From Physcomitrium patens (taxonomy: Eukaryota; Streptophyta; Bryopsida; Funariales; Funariaceae), in the NCBI RefSeq assembly GCF_000002425.4, contig NC_037260.1, positions 16,338,563-16,402,562 of the forward strand: 64,000 nucleotides of DNA, written 5' to 3'. A program made the translations under genes and the position numbers. This document shows positions 1-13,338 of this stretch, piece after piece. Numbering within the stretch: the stretch's first letter is position 1; every line of letters starts with the position of its first letter. Below the pieces are notes generated by a model. The model was not told the origin of the DNA. It ran no database searches and saw only the letters and a program-made list of their open reading frames with translations.

Positions 1-2150
1 GTATACCAGACTATGAAAAGAACACTACTTACAACTTTGTCTATATTTGAGCCTTTTAATAATATAGTAGAAAAAAATAACAAGAAGAGAGAAATGGATT
101 TGGGGAAATCCAAATTCCTATCTAAGATAATTCATCTAGAGTTCAAGGGGAGCTCATTTTTTTTTTTTTTTTTTAATATATATATAGATATTTTTAGATC
201 TTTTATTCATCTATTATTTTTATTTTTTTAATTCTTTTTTCTATTCTTTTGATGTTGTTTCTATTTTTTTAAGGACTACTAATAAATAGGATTTTTTTAT
301 AAATAGGTTTGATCAATGATTCTTCTTTAGATTTCTATTTAATTCAAAATCAATAATAATTACTATTTTTAGACCATCTTCTAATATTAAATAACTTGAA
401 AGAAAATTATATTTATTTTTATATTTTATCTTAAGAAATTCTATCTTAGATTGCATCTCTAATATTAGTAGTCTATTTTTTCTATTTGTCTAAGCATTCT
501 ACTATTAACTCACAAAACCTATGATTTAAAGTACAATAAGTATATTTTTTGTACTAAATATATATGTTAGTCAATTTTGCAACTCACACTTTCTTTGTTC
601 TTTTCTAAGGTATTTAGAGGTGACCTCTTTCTTTAAATGCAACCATATAATCAACTTCATCTCCATATATTTCCGATTTGCTATGCAGTTTGATATCTTG
701 TATCTTGTTGGGCATTAGCAATATAAAGTCATTGCAATAGTTGCTTTTTCTCTCTTAATATAAATACTAGCTAATCCACAAAGATTTATAGCTACTAAAA
801 TCTTAATTAATTATTCAATAAATATATTTTAAATACAAAGTATAAAATTAGATATAGTAATGGAATAAAAACTAAAAATTTGAAAGGAGTTGTTATCAAT
901 AGCTCAAAGCAGAGCAAAAGTACTTTTTTACTAAGCTTATGATCTAGAAAATTTGATAGTAGAGAATTAACCATTTGTATTAGTGATACAAAAAAGACAC
1001 TCTTGAAAGAATAAAGGATATAATATCAAATTTGATATGGATCATAGAATTGACGTTCAAAACCAACTTGTAAAATACACTATTGTATGTTGAAATATAC
1101 TTCAATGTTATGGAATTGAGATGCCAATTTTTTTGATGCTTTATACTGCCAATATAGATAGTCATTAATAACAAATAGTATATATTTCATAATAAGCGCC
1201 ATGTTTCAAAACATGCATATATTTTGGCCAAATATAATAGTAACTAATAAAAATAATATATAGTATAAGGCTTTAATAAGAGCCATTCTAGAAGATTATT
1301 TGTATTGAAAAAATAAAAATATTTGTAGAATTTAAGTAAAGCATTATATATTTTTGTGTTGGTTCTATACAAACATATCTAGAATGTAATAATCTAAACA
1401 TATTCTTTATTGGATTCATCAAAATTGAGTGCAAATATTACCTATATATAATTATAAAAGAAAATAATAGTATTACACTATATAAAGAAGGATGCAATGT
1501 TGACAAAGATGTAGAATTGTTCTTCAAAGATTTAGATTTTTATTAAGAACATAGATGCAAAATTTGGCACTTCATATAAATATTTGATTTGATTTGATAA
1601 TATTTCATATGTGGTATTTATTATTATATACAATAAAGTCTCATTTTATTAATAGTTTTTATAATCACACTATTCTGGTTATTGCTTTTATTTTAATTAT
1701 AAAAATACTTAGATATATAATGCTTGTAGAAAATGTTTTATGATTTGAAAAATAATTTAAAAATAAATAAATCTATATAATATCTTATACCAAAATAATA
1801 TTTTAAAGAGAAAATTAATTAAATGATTTTTCTTGATTTTTTATATTCAAATATGATAATAAAATTTTACAATATTTTCAATAAATAATGTGTAAATTAA
1901 ATATTCATTAAAAATATGAAATAAACTAAAATATAACCAATCTATATTTTATATCTTTTACAAAGAAAATAATCAATGATATATCCTTGTTTATAAAATA
2001 TCTGTGTATGAAAAAAAATAATGAGAAGATTTTTTGAGTTGCAAAAATTCCTCCCAAAAAAAAAAAGTAACATGTCCACTGTTGTGTGTGACAACAAAAA
2101 AATACTCTTTTGAAGCAAGACTGATGGTTGAAAATTGGGATTGAGAGGCA
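1..2150. other. AT-rich intergenic DNA, no gene seen
   Basis: The stretch is strongly AT-rich with homopolymer runs, for example a poly-T run near 160-174. The open frames are short, low in complexity and match no family I recognise. No tRNA, rRNA or transposon coding motif was seen. Confidence 0.6.
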
Positions 2151-2927
2151 GGCCCTGAACAAACTTCAGCACCCATGTGAATGTGGATCAGTTTGGGCCT
2201 AAGTATGGGCCCAATCAGGGGTAGAATATGGATAAGTGCGGGCCCAACTAGGAATGAGTTTTGAGTTCCCAACCTGCTCGCCCCCCCCTGGTTTCCCCAC
2301 GTTTCCAGAAATCCGATCGGCGGTTGAGATTGAATCTGAGCGGCAGCTGTGATCTGACGGCTCACGATGGCGGAGCCAGTCGATTGAGTTGGGAGGTCCT
2401 TACGACACAATTCTTCGAGGGTGAGCTTGATTCTGGCTTCTTCACTGTTTCTAGAATGTGGTGGAGCCCCATCCGAGGTCCAGACCTGTTCCTCACGCTT
2501 CCATTGAAGCACCGCGGAACGCGATGTAGCGACTAATGCGTCCGTGGGTCCCAATCCAACCTAACAGATGTTTCGGATGCTGCCTCCTCCCGATCCGCCA
2601 AGCATATAGTCTGGATTGATGACATCGAGTAATGTTTTTGAAGTTTCTGGGTTTCTCCTCGTGACAATGAGGCGTTAAAGTGCGAAGTCTGCAAGGCTGT
2701 TAACGATTGCTGGGGTTGTCCCTCGGAAGCCACCTGTAAGGTTACTTGACGTAGAAGAGAGACTGTTGGTAACGTTAGACAGATTCAGACTTGGGTTTTT
2801 CTCTTGTGATCGCGTAATAGTGATTCAGTTCAGGTTTGGTCTTAAGGAAGGAATTTGAGCGTTATCTATTCAAAGTGGAAGGGTTTTGGTTTCTAAGAAA
2901 AGAAGAATTCTGAGTGCCGTGATTGTT
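2150..2927 (+). promoter_or_regulatory. Promoter and 5' leader region of RGLG
   Basis: Base composition changes sharply here from AT-rich to mixed or GC-richer, and this continues into the RGLG coding sequence. The open frames in the interval lack plausible ATG starts and show no family motifs, so the interval is read as promoter plus 5' UTR. I could not place a transcription start or a convincing TATA box. A leader intron is possible. The boundaries are inferred from composition only. Confidence 0.45.
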
Positions 2928-4807
2928 ATGGGCAATAGCGGCTCGTCTTCCTCGAGCAGGCACGAGCGATCGAGGGATTATGCCCCTCCTGCTCCGTCGA
3001 CATGGCCTACTGGGCCGCGACACTCTATGATTCCCGACCGTAGCTACTCCATGAACCCGCGGTACTCTATGATCAATGATAATTATAGGTCCTTAGAGGA
3101 GGTTCAGCGCGCCTTGAAAGACAACGGGTTGGAATCGTCTAATTTGATAGTCGGTATAGATTTCACGAAGAGTAATGAGTGGACGGGGAGGGTTTCATTT
3201 GGTGGGCGGAGTTTGCACGCCATCGGACAAGAGCAGAACCCTTACGAGAAAGCACTCACCATCATCGGAACGACGCTGTCTCCATTCGACGATGATAACC
3301 TCATTCCTTGCTTTGGATTCGGTGATTCCACCACTCACGACAAGCAGGTTTTCAGCTTTTATTCCGAAAACCGCCCTTGCGATGGCATGGAGGAGGCTCT
3401 CGCTCGCTACAGGGCCATTTTGCCGCACGTTCGGCTCGCTGGACCCACTTCGTTTGCTCCCATTATCAACGCCGCAGTTGACATTGTTGAAGAAAGTGGC
3501 GGGCAATACCATGTTCTCTTCATCATCGCAGGTCTGTTTGCTACTCTTCCTACTATATTACTGCTCCATTCTATCTCTCAGGTCTTGAATATCATCTAAA
3601 TCCGAACCTCTTCGTACAAATTTCAGCCCTTTTGGCAAGTCCGCACTTTTCAGTGTTTTGCGATGGTCATTTTTTTCTTTTTCTTTTTCTGTTTCTCACT
3701 TGAATAGGTCATGACCTATTGCGTGCATGGGTCTTCGTTGGATTTTGAATTTTGCGACGTAGGTTTACCTTTGAATCGTGAACCCTTTTGGGTTACTATT
3801 AGAGTCTTTGTTGACTTATATCCTTGGAAAAAGGAGAATGAAGTGATTTTCAATTGCCTTGATCTTGCTATATGCGCTCACATTGAATGGTGGACTTTTG
3901 TGATATTGTAGATGGACAAATAGAAGGCCCTCAGGAGCGGGCGACAGTTGACGCTATCGTTAATGCAAGCTATTACCCCTTGTCCATCGTCCTTGTGGGT
4001 GTTGGCGATGGGCCCTTCAGCATGATGAAAGAGTTTGATGACAATTTACCAGAGCGCACCTTCGATAATTTCCAGTTCATCAACTTCACTGAAATTATGC
4101 AGAGCAGGCTATTGCCGCAGGAAAAGGAGGCGAAATTCGCATTGGGGGCACTTATGGAGATTCCTTTACAGTACAAGGCAACCGTGAAGCTTGGAATCTT
4201 GGGCACCAGAAGAGGTCAGTCTCCCGGGGTTAGACCTCGTCCCCCGCCACCAAGGGTTTTGCAAATGGACGGCCTAGGTTATGGTCCGAGTCCTGGATCT
4301 CCCCAAACTCCGTCGTTCACGCACATGGACAGCCAAAAGTATGGGCGTTCTAATAACCCTCAAGCTCCATCGTCCATTTACAGCGAGTATTATTCACAGC
4401 CCGCACTGAGTGCTTATTCTCAATACGGTGGTTATCCACCCTCTTTTGATTCTGCTGTGTATCCTCCTCCTCCTGCTCCTCCTGGATATCCTCCACCTCC
4501 TTCTGCTCCCTCTGGACATCCTCCTGCTCCACCTGGATATCCTCCACCCCCTTCTGCTCCCCCTAGATATCCTTCTGCTCCTGCTGGGTATCCATCGTCC
4601 TCTTCTTCTGCTCCTGCTCCTCCAACCTACTTTCATTCTACCTCTGGAAACTCTGGTGAAAGGGATGCAGAGTGCCCTGTTTGTCTTTTAGACAAGAAAG
4701 ATACGGCATTTAATTGTGGCCATCAAACGTGTCAGTATTGTGCCCAGGCTTTAACGAATTGTCCAATATGCAGGCAACCAATTTCGAGGAGGATACGCCT
4801 CTACTAG
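2928..4807 (+). CDS. RGLG: RGLG-type E3 ubiquitin ligase (copine/vWA + RING), two exons
   Basis: Exons are 2928-3531 and 3912-4807, split by a 380-nt GT-AG intron inside the Asp202 codon; the product is 499 residues. The N-terminus MGNSGS fits the N-myristoylation pattern (Gly2, Ser6), and RGLG proteins are membrane-anchored this way. A copine/vWA domain spans about residues 60-300, with a MIDAS-like D78-x-T80-x-S82, Thr174 and Asp202. A Pro/Tyr/Ser-rich linker (about 375-440) follows. A C3HC4 RING ends the protein: C456, C459, C470, H472, C475, C478, C485, C488. In Arabidopsis the family makes K63-linked ubiquitin chains and acts in auxin, drought and ABA responses. The ATG at 2928 is chosen because in-frame codons upstream offer no ATG and the myristoylation motif follows directly. 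All key residues are intact. RGLG is a family-level call; which paralogue is not resolved. Confidence 0.93.
3532..3911 (+). other. RGLG intron
   Basis: A GT-AG intron of 380 nt. Removing it joins the core strand of the vWA domain (ending ..LFII-A) to the DGQ motif, restoring the conserved MIDAS Asp. An in-frame stop in the intron confirms it must be spliced. Confidence 0.92.
4440..4640 (+). repeat. Degenerate tandem repeat coding Pro-Pro-Gly-Tyr-Pro motifs inside RGLG
   Basis: In-phase repeats of roughly 30-35 nt encode variants of APPGYPPPPSAP. They form the linker between the vWA and RING domains. The length is a multiple of three and the frame stays open. The reverse strand also reads open here, but that is a by-product of the repeat. 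Confidence 0.75.
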
Positions 4808-5740
4808 ATTTGTCTTCACGTTGCAGGTGTAGCAGGTAATAGAACTGATTTTTAGGGCTGGATTGATTTCAGTTGAGGTAGATCTTTTGTCGACACTTGA
4901 TCATCCCAAGCTGGTGAAGAAAAGCTTTGTATTAAGTGTAAATTCGGCATAATTGAGGTGTACGTGGGAGAGCAGCATGATTTTAGGTCATACTCAGTAT
5001 ATATGCATCTCAACACAGAGGCTTCACTGAAAATGTTATTAGGATATCTACTGCAATATTCTTATTCATTAGAGACGAATGGAAAGTAGAAGACGTGTCT
5101 TCATGCTAAAGTCGACCTAAGGCTATAAGTAAATAGCGTTAGTTTCAATTCTTTTCTCTTATTTTAAGAGTATAGAAAGAGCGTTATCCAAGCTGCTCTT
5201 ATTACTCTAATTGTTTCTCCGGAATATTACTGTACAGGGATGATCAGTCGTACATTTTGCTCTCAATTTATGCCTTAATATATGTAAATGTACCTTCTGA
5301 GTATACAGAGAATAATCACAAATTTTGTTTGGAAATGTTCGATCTTTTGCTGGAGACTCACGACTCAATTTGGTTTGTTTACTTTCTCTTATCTGCCTTA
5401 AGCCAGAATTCTGACCAGAACTAACAGATAATGTTAGTGGAGATATTGCCAATTTGCTACGAACAGTCCATCATGCAACTCGTCAAGATTTCCAGCACTA
5501 GTAGCGCAACCCTCGTGCAAGTTATCATTGTTCGGAGTCAATCACTTGATCTTCCATTGCATACTCTGCTCTCGCCTCAAGCTTGCGGGCTGCTGGAGGC
5601 AGAGTTGTTCGCCAAGTCTATCTCAGGACGTTTAGAATGAGTAAAAGTGTGGGTGTTGGCGTGAAACACGTATGGTACAAGGTAGATGACCCATTAACGC
5701 CCAGTTAAGCAATTTATCATATCTGCAGTGGTAGTATGAC
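4808..5740 (+). other. RGLG 3' UTR and flanking unique DNA
   Basis: Mixed-composition sequence continues after the RGLG stop and collapses into A/T homopolymers near 5740, where several AATAAA-like strings occur. A 69-codon ATG frame at 5431-5640 has no recognisable motif and is not called. The transcript end could not be fixed. Confidence 0.4.
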
Positions 5741-7188
5741 GAGAAAAAAAAAAAATAAAAAAATAAATAAAAAAATCCTATGTAGAAAATCGGATTTCAA
5801 AAGGATTTCATATTTTTTCACTTTTTTTTTCTTTTTTTTCTTTTTTTTCTTTTTTCCCCGAAAAAAAAATTACCAAGAATTTTGGAAGTGAATGTTATGT
5901 TCATCCTATATTCATTATATAGGTTATCCTAATTCTAATCAATGGTTGATTGCAAAATTGAAAATACTTGATTCCTATAAATGATAATTGTTGTACCTAA
6001 ATATGCTTTCAATCACACCTCATATTGTGCTACTTAAGGATGATAATACATAAATGAAGCAACTTTAATTCAAATATTTGGTTGTAAATAATCAATTAGT
6101 TCATTGTGAGATTTTTGCAACAACAATCACTTATTCTTACTCATCTCCAAACCCTAGTTCATTCATCTTCCAATGGCTTCTTTAAGCTTTCTCTTTCCAA
6201 TATTTTATTGTATAGTCTATGCATGTAAAGAGGCAACAAAAAATTGAAACATAGTACAAAATATAAATTGTGTACTTTACATGAGTTACAAATAGTATAA
6301 TACAATTTGTAAATTAGTATATGGCAAGGGTGCATCTTGAAAGGGAGTTTGAAAGTTTTTTCCTCCTTTGCACTCCTTACTAGAATTGAGGCACTTTAGA
6401 GCTGTATCCCTTACTTCAATCCCCTTTGTAGTCTATAAAACATGAGCCTCTATTTGCAAAGCTTGCAATAGTACCTTTAAGTGCATGGCCTCATTAAACA
6501 TGACCTCTCGCTCGTATGCCTTGCAAGCACATTCTTTTGCTACTTTATGCTAATAAGCTTCTTTTTGTATTCACCTTTTGTCCAACTCCTTTTATTTTTT
6601 CTATTTTGCTTCTTCTTGTTTAATTTGTGTTCTTTTTTTCTTATCCATTCAAAATTTTGTTGTTGAATTTGTAGCATAATGCTCATATATTCCTAAGAAG
6701 TTAGTATTAGTGATTTAGAAATATCTACAATAGAATCCGTATTGCATTTCTTTGAGTTTAGCCTTTTTGTTATGGTAGGCAAAGTTGGAAAGTGAATTAT
6801 AGATTCCAAGTTGGTGAATTAGAGGTCTAATTTGCCAACATCTTTCACCAATTCCTAATTAGACAAATTTGTATTGATGAAAATATATTTTGTAGTAGAA
6901 TTGGGAGTCAACTTTAAGTTGGTTGCAATGTTGTTAGCTAGCATAGTAAGTAAATCTTTACTATTTGATCCCATGTCTAGTCTACTCTCACTTCATGCTA
7001 TGAAAAATTTCTAACTTCTCCAACTGCAAAGTTTTCACCTTATTTAACTTGTTCAATAAATTGCCTATATATTTTGCTTGTACTGAAGTACTTGTCTATT
7101 ATCATTTTATCTAGTAATAAGATTTAGGTAGTGCTAAAGCCTTTAATAATATTATTCATTGTCAAAGCCCACCTCAAATTCAAGTCAT
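5741..7188. other. AT-rich intergenic DNA
   Basis: A/T homopolymer-rich sequence with no recognisable gene or transposon domain. Confidence 0.5.
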
Positions 7189-7940
7189 TGTCATGGACAT
7201 ACATATTTATTCTAATAATTATCTAGATATTTATTCTAATAATTACCTAGATGCTTCATAGACGTGGTTTCACCTTTATACGTGTCTATAGGAGATTAAT
7301 AGGTTAAAAACTTGGCCAACAAGTTAACTACATGTCATACATATTGATAAGGTGTGGTATAAGCTAATAATATGGCTCACATATAGAAAACTTGTCTTAT
7401 AAGTTAAGATACATATCTTATAAATTAGACACATCTTAAAGGTCCCATAGAACTTTGCCACATAGCTTCTAGTTAGCTAGTATATGTGGAGGTAAGAATG
7501 AAGCCTTCTTCATTCTTGTCAATGCCTTTCTAGTCCTTAGTCTTCTTTCAAGACTTTTTAGTCTTCTTGTCTTTGGTAATAGCCATTCCAATTTTGATAC
7601 TATATTAGTTTTGAATGAACATTTTTTCTTTTTGAGTTACACAAGGATGTATTAAGTTTTTGGTTTTTTGAAATTCATGCCTTTGATAAATTGACATGAG
7701 TTCTAATTCATTGTTCTTGCCTTGTTTTTAGAAGGGAGTGGACTATTCTACTTCTATTATTAAGTTTTGAAGGTTGTAGACTATCTACCTTCAATCTGTT
7801 ATTTTAGTTCCCTAATAGTGATTTTTTTCTTTAAAAAGAGTCAACTACCCCTCTTTATAGAAATTTTTTATTTGATATTAAAGATTGCAGATTACCCTTT
7901 TGTAATTTGATTTTCAAATTTATTTAAGTAAAATCTTGCT
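7189..7940 (+). mobile_element. Decayed 5' LTR plus leader of a family-E Ty3/gypsy element
   Basis: The LTR part is about 7189-7688 (TGTCATGG..TTTGATA). It follows the 561-bp LTR of the young element at 49175 along its length: the start, the CCAACAAGTTA block, the CATAGAACTTTGCCACATAG-like block, and the TCTTCATTCTTGTCAA block near the TATA region. The leader after it also matches (a TTGACATGAG-like piece and a GTGGA.TA.CC motif) and fades near 7940. No gag was found, so this is a truncated old copy. A short duplication (TATTTATTCTAATAATTA) lies inside it at about 7204-7252. Confidence 0.8.
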
Positions 7941-10831
7941 CTTAAGTCTTTTATAACTATCAATATATAATTTTTAATTGATGTTTCTTAAGTCTTTTAT
8001 AATTACAAGAAGAATTTGTAATTTTTTTTTCTTCTAAAGACTACCAAAGTTTACTCAAATAATTTTTTGGTATAATTTATATCTTAGCTGATTACATCAA
8101 TTACTTTTGCATATTATAAATCTTGCATTAGTATATCATCTTAGATGATAAACGTTACTTTTTTAGAACATCAACATACATTGCATTCTTTACAATATTA
8201 TAAATAAACAAATCTTTATAAAAATCCAGCAAAATTTAAAATATGAAACGTGTTCTTTGCCAACCATTGAAAATTTGTATTCTTATTTCAAAAGAGACAA
8301 TATATAAAAAATAAAAAAGTAATTTTACTTTGAAACTTCATTGCTATTAAATTATATTTTTTTTTCACTTTTTGATATTTTTTTCAAAAAATACAACCAA
8401 ATACTTTACTTGTCACACCTTAAGAAATTTAAGACATGCCTTTTATGTTTTTACATAAGAGATATTTCTATGCTAATAATAACTCTTTGATGATCATTCT
8501 TTGTTGATGTGAGTATCTAAAGTTAAGGTTGATAATAAAATTTAGATCAATGTTTAATATCAATTACTGAATTGAGGTCAAATATTCTATTAAGATCAAT
8601 CACTTTGCCAAGATTGATTACTTTATCAAGATCAAGAATTCTTCTTTATAGTTAAACTTTAAACCTATCTAAATTATCTTAGTTCTTTAATTTGTTCTTT
8701 ATATCTTGTAATATTCTACTATTTCTAAGTAAGTCTTTTTCAAAGAGAAAGTAGACTATTAATAGAATTTGCTTAAGGTAGAACTTTAACTTGCACTTAA
8801 TGAACTTTAACTTATAGCCATCCATTGGCTTACTCACTCTATGGTCTTAGCTCTAAATCTTCTTTAATCTTAAGTAAAAAAAAACTAAAAGTCTATATGA
8901 ATTCTTTCTTGAATCATTTTATAATTTAAGACTTAAGATTTTCTTATGAAAAAAAAAGGTGGAAAAATGGACATAATTGAATGTTAATTTTAGTTTTATA
9001 ATGATAAATATAAAATATAAATATAAATATTTATAGATTTTTTATGATAATTTTTTTTTATTACTTGATCTTAATAAATATACATATTTTTAACTACCTT
9101 AACTACCTAAGGTGGATTAACGACCATATGTTATTAACACATGGGTGGCTGAACATCTTTTTTTTATATATACTACTTATTTTTATTTCTATTTTACTTT
9201 ATTTTTTTATTTTTGTACATTATTATTTTTTATGATAATTCTTTTTATACCAAGTCTTTTATTTTTATTTTTATTCTATTTATATTTAGTCTTTTCTTCT
9301 TCTTTTAACTCCATACACATCAAGTATTTAAACTTATTCCATATTTCTTCTATGTATGTTGATATATATTAGAGCAAAATAACAAAAAATATTTTTTAAA
9401 TATTTATTTTTATTTTTATTATTAAATATTTATTTAATGATTGATTCCACTCTTTACTTTCTTCTAATAGTTCCATTTCTAAGTATGCATTCTTAAAAGT
9501 GAATTGGTCTACTCCATTTATAGTCCAGAAATCTTCAAATGATTGAAATCTATGTACAATTATTAAAAGAAATCAAAGATAAAATCTTTCTCTTAAAGCA
9601 AGATCAACAAAATACAACTTTTTGATTGCAAATCTTTATTGTCTTATTTTCTACTTATTTATAATCTTCTTCTAAACATTTTTTTTTTAGTAAAGATGCT
9701 TGATATGTGTATTATTGTGAAATCTATATAGATTCACAAATTTTAAAAATGCCATCAAAAAGTTTTTTTTGGGTACTTTTCATGGATTAAGACTTCATTT
9801 ATATCATCATTAAGATAAAAAGAAAATTACTTGATGTATTTTAAAAAGATGCTATAGTAATTAAATTTCATATAAAATGCTCTTACATATTTTTATTTTA
9901 AAAATTACTATATTGTCTTCATAGCTTTGATATAGCTTATATCAATACATTGGCTAACCTCATCTTCTTCATTTTCTATTTGTATTTTAGTATAATCATG
10001 TTATTTATAGATGTTCTTGTAAATATTTTTCATAATTCAAATTTAAGCACCAAGTTCAATATGGATTATATATTTTAAAGTCTACATGAACTATAAATCA
10101 TGCAAGAGCTAATTCTTACAAATTACAATAGATCTTCTCATTGAACATAAAACTTTGCATTAATAATCCTATTAATATAAATTTTTTCTCTTATTTTACT
10201 ATCTTGGTGAAAAAGAAAATAAGAAGTGCATGTGTCAAAGTCATCTCTTTTGAAATTCAATAAAATGCACTCTTATAAGAATATTCTCTATAATGTGGTG
10301 TTCAAAAATATCCTCAATTATTTCAAAAGACTTAAATTCAAATACTCTTCTTACCAAGTTGGATCAATCTTTGGTATTTTATCTTAGAAGAAGTCTATTT
10401 GAAATTTCTAAACAATATGGATTTGCAATTATAATTTTAAATATATCTAGATGTTAAAAATATTAAATATTAGCCATAGAATCTTAAAAAATCTCAAACA
10501 AATATTTTATCTTTTTAATATGAATTGAAAAAAAATTATCTTTTGTTTTAGATTTTATAATACAAATTTATATTTTTGTGCATCTCTAAAAACATATGCT
10601 TGTCTTTGATAAATATTGGTGCATAACTTATCTTGATTCATATTCAAGTATCTCATCTAATTCTATTTGATTGTTGCTCAAGTATCTATTATAAATCCTT
10701 GTAATAACTTTCTATCTTGAAAGATCGTAGAATATTTGTTATATTATAGAAAAAATTAATACAAATAAAATTCTACTTTAGTGATTTGAATAATCTTTTT
10801 ATTATTACCTCCATTTTCAGTACCATTCATG

Positions 10832-10862
<31 letters not shown>

Positions 10863-12300
10863 CTCATTTAGTCATGTCATTTACATTCTTTGCATGGAAA
10901 AATAATGACATAATAAAATGACAAGTATATAAGATATTTCTCATGAATTCATTGAAATAGAATCCTTCTCCATTAAACAATTATATCTCTTATTTCTTCT
11001 ACTTTTGTTCTATTGCTAAAAACAATAACATCAACTTTGTTTAAAGTTGAATGTTTGTAATAATACTTGTTTGCATCTTTATCAAAATGAAGATTTATGC
11101 ATATGTCATTACTACCCTCTCTATTTTCTTGCTTTGCATAATATTTTATGATCTTTGTGAAAAAGAAGAAAAAAACATATGATGGTTTTTCATACATTCT
11201 TGAAGCTTCCACATTGTTTGAACTAACAAATTTGCATTATATATTATTCTTACTCCATATGTAAAATCAACAACATACATGTAAAGGTACATATAACTTA
11301 CTTTTGATCTTTTTTAACTAAAAGAACATCCATTTAATGGCCAAGTTTTTTAAATATACAAAAATTATATAGTTACAACCTTATAAGAGAATATTATCAA
11401 TTTTTATATTAAGAGATGTAAATGCATGTGATACATTATACTAGCAAATATTCTTCTACATTCCTTGTTTTCTTTATCTTGACCATCAAATACCTATACA
11501 AATAATAAAAAGAGATCTTTTAAAGATGGAACCTTGATCTTTTGACAAAGAAAATATATATCAAATCTTAAATTTAGTCTTGACAATGGTGAAGTTTGTT
11601 TCTCCATCCAATGAAATATTCTAAAATATGATCATCAAACTTCCATATTTTCAACATATCATTTAGAAAAATGTTAAATAGACCAAAGTTTTTATTAAAT
11701 CAACCTACCCATAATGAAGATATTTGGGAATCATGATGAATGTAGTTGGTTTTTTTTGGTTTCAGATCTAATACTAGAGAAATGAGTGTAGATTTTTTTT
11801 TTTTTTTTATTTTTTTTTTTTCATCATAATAGTTATGATGGATGGATCAAATTAGTAAAAACTTGGATCCATTTAACATTCCACATCATTTATTCTGATT
11901 TTCAAGATAAAGTTGTTGCATTTGTCTACTATATTTTCTCACTATATTGTATTCCTTGCTTCTTCTTTCCAATGTGAATGTATTGTTTATTCATCTTGTG
12001 TCTTTTGTGCAATTTCTTGATAATTCAAAGACTGAGAAATATCTCTACAAATACAATTATTTACATTGCTAACACCATGTCATGTTTTCTAATATTTATT
12101 CCATTGTCTATATTAGTTAACTTGTGCACGTGTTCTTTGTGTCAGTTGTATAGGTCAAAGATTGGATATAGACACAACATTGTTCAAATCATTTTTTTTC
12201 ACACCAATCACCTCTAATATTGAGCTTGCTTGCTAGGCATCGACTTGTTTTCGTTGCTCTTCATCTTCACATGTTCTTTGTCTATGTTGTCCAATACGCT
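7941..12300. other. AT-rich intergenic DNA with microsatellites
   Basis: Very AT-rich, with a (TA)n tract at about 10833-10857 and poly-T runs at 11792-11820. No open frame longer than about 80 codons has recognisable content. Probably old repeat remnants, but I could not tie any of it to a family. Confidence 0.5.
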
Positions 12301-13264
12301 GGCAATTGCACACAGGCACACCATTGCTGAATCGTCGATTAGTGACGGCATGGATGCTTGAATTGTGCTCTCAACTCTTTGCCTGCATTTTAAGGTTCAT
12401 GACAGAAGTGGGGTTTAGCAAAAAACTGGACATTGTGGCTTGTGTTTGGATCACTCTGAGGCTGGAGCTCATCAGCTGTGTGAGGTGAGCTTGGTTTGGG
12501 AGAGATGACGACGTCGCTAGCAGCAGCGCAGTTGCAGAGGCTTCCCTTGGAGGATATTGGAGCTACATGTAAGTCCAAAGAGGTTGTGGTTAGAAGCTCA
12601 TCGATTAGGGTTCGGGCGGTGGCAGCCCTGGGTCGGTTTTGGTTCCAATGAGTCAGTTCGGAGGTCAGGTTTGTGCAATTTGCTTTTGTTTTGTTTTTTT
12701 ATTTCTTTTCTTTTATCTCTTTTTCACTTGGTTCCGTCATTTGATCGTTTTGTAATATTTCAGTGTGGCCTCTATTCGGAAAAAATAAATATTTGAATTG
12801 AACGTTTTCTTGAGTTTAGTTTGGCAATTTTGGTTCTTGGATTTGGAGATTGAAGGCGTGAAGCAGTTGACGAGGAAGTGGAGGCCGCATTTGTTTGAGA
12901 TTAATTTGGAAATTTAGTATGAGGTGCAAAGTAGCTGATTTTCGTCGCATTCGTTTAGAGATTTGTATTCAATTTCAGAAGTGTTGGAATTTATTTTTTG
13001 CAATTCAATATAGTATAACTGCAATTCCTGGTCTTAGGATGGGCTGTACTCTGTAATTTCTTCTTGCGTATTCTTCTTGTCTTCGTTTCAAAATTCTCAA
13101 ATGATGTGCTGCTTTGCTTCTAATAAATTTTTTTATTTCAGATTACATAAATGTAACAACATTAGACCCTGGATTGATAGAACGTATCATCATTAATGAG
13201 ATGAGGTTTAGGTCTTTCAAGTAAACATCTCCTGCAAGCACAGTACAGGGCGAAGCTCAAGTTA

Positions 13265-13338
13265 AATGTTGGACCCTATAGCTAATGCTGGGTGCAAGAT
13301 TTTTTGTTAACCCAGAATTAGCTATAGGGTCCAACATT
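13265..13338. repeat. Near-perfect inverted repeat (29-bp arms, 16-nt loop)
   Basis: Arm 13265-13293 and arm 13310-13338 are reverse complements with a single mismatch; each carries the core GGACCCTATAGCTAAT. The loop is 13294-13309. It lies in non-coding DNA upstream of the DUF59 exon of the HCF101 pseudogene. A transcript of either strand would fold into a strong hairpin. It could be a short fold-back element, a small-RNA precursor or a local inverted duplication. Confidence 0.85.

Noticed and set aside
2261-2536. 91-codon frame upstream of RGLG and the opposing 187-codon frame at 1991-2554
   Set aside because: No recognisable domain; the + strand one has no ATG at its start; explained by the GC-richer leader region.
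4350-4691. Open frames on both strands across the Pro-rich part of RGLG
   Set aside because: By-product of the CCT/CCA-rich repeat; no motif, and the RGLG frame explains the region.
5431-5640. 69-codon ATG frame downstream of RGLG
   Set aside because: No motif and no neighbouring exons; more likely 3' flanking DNA.
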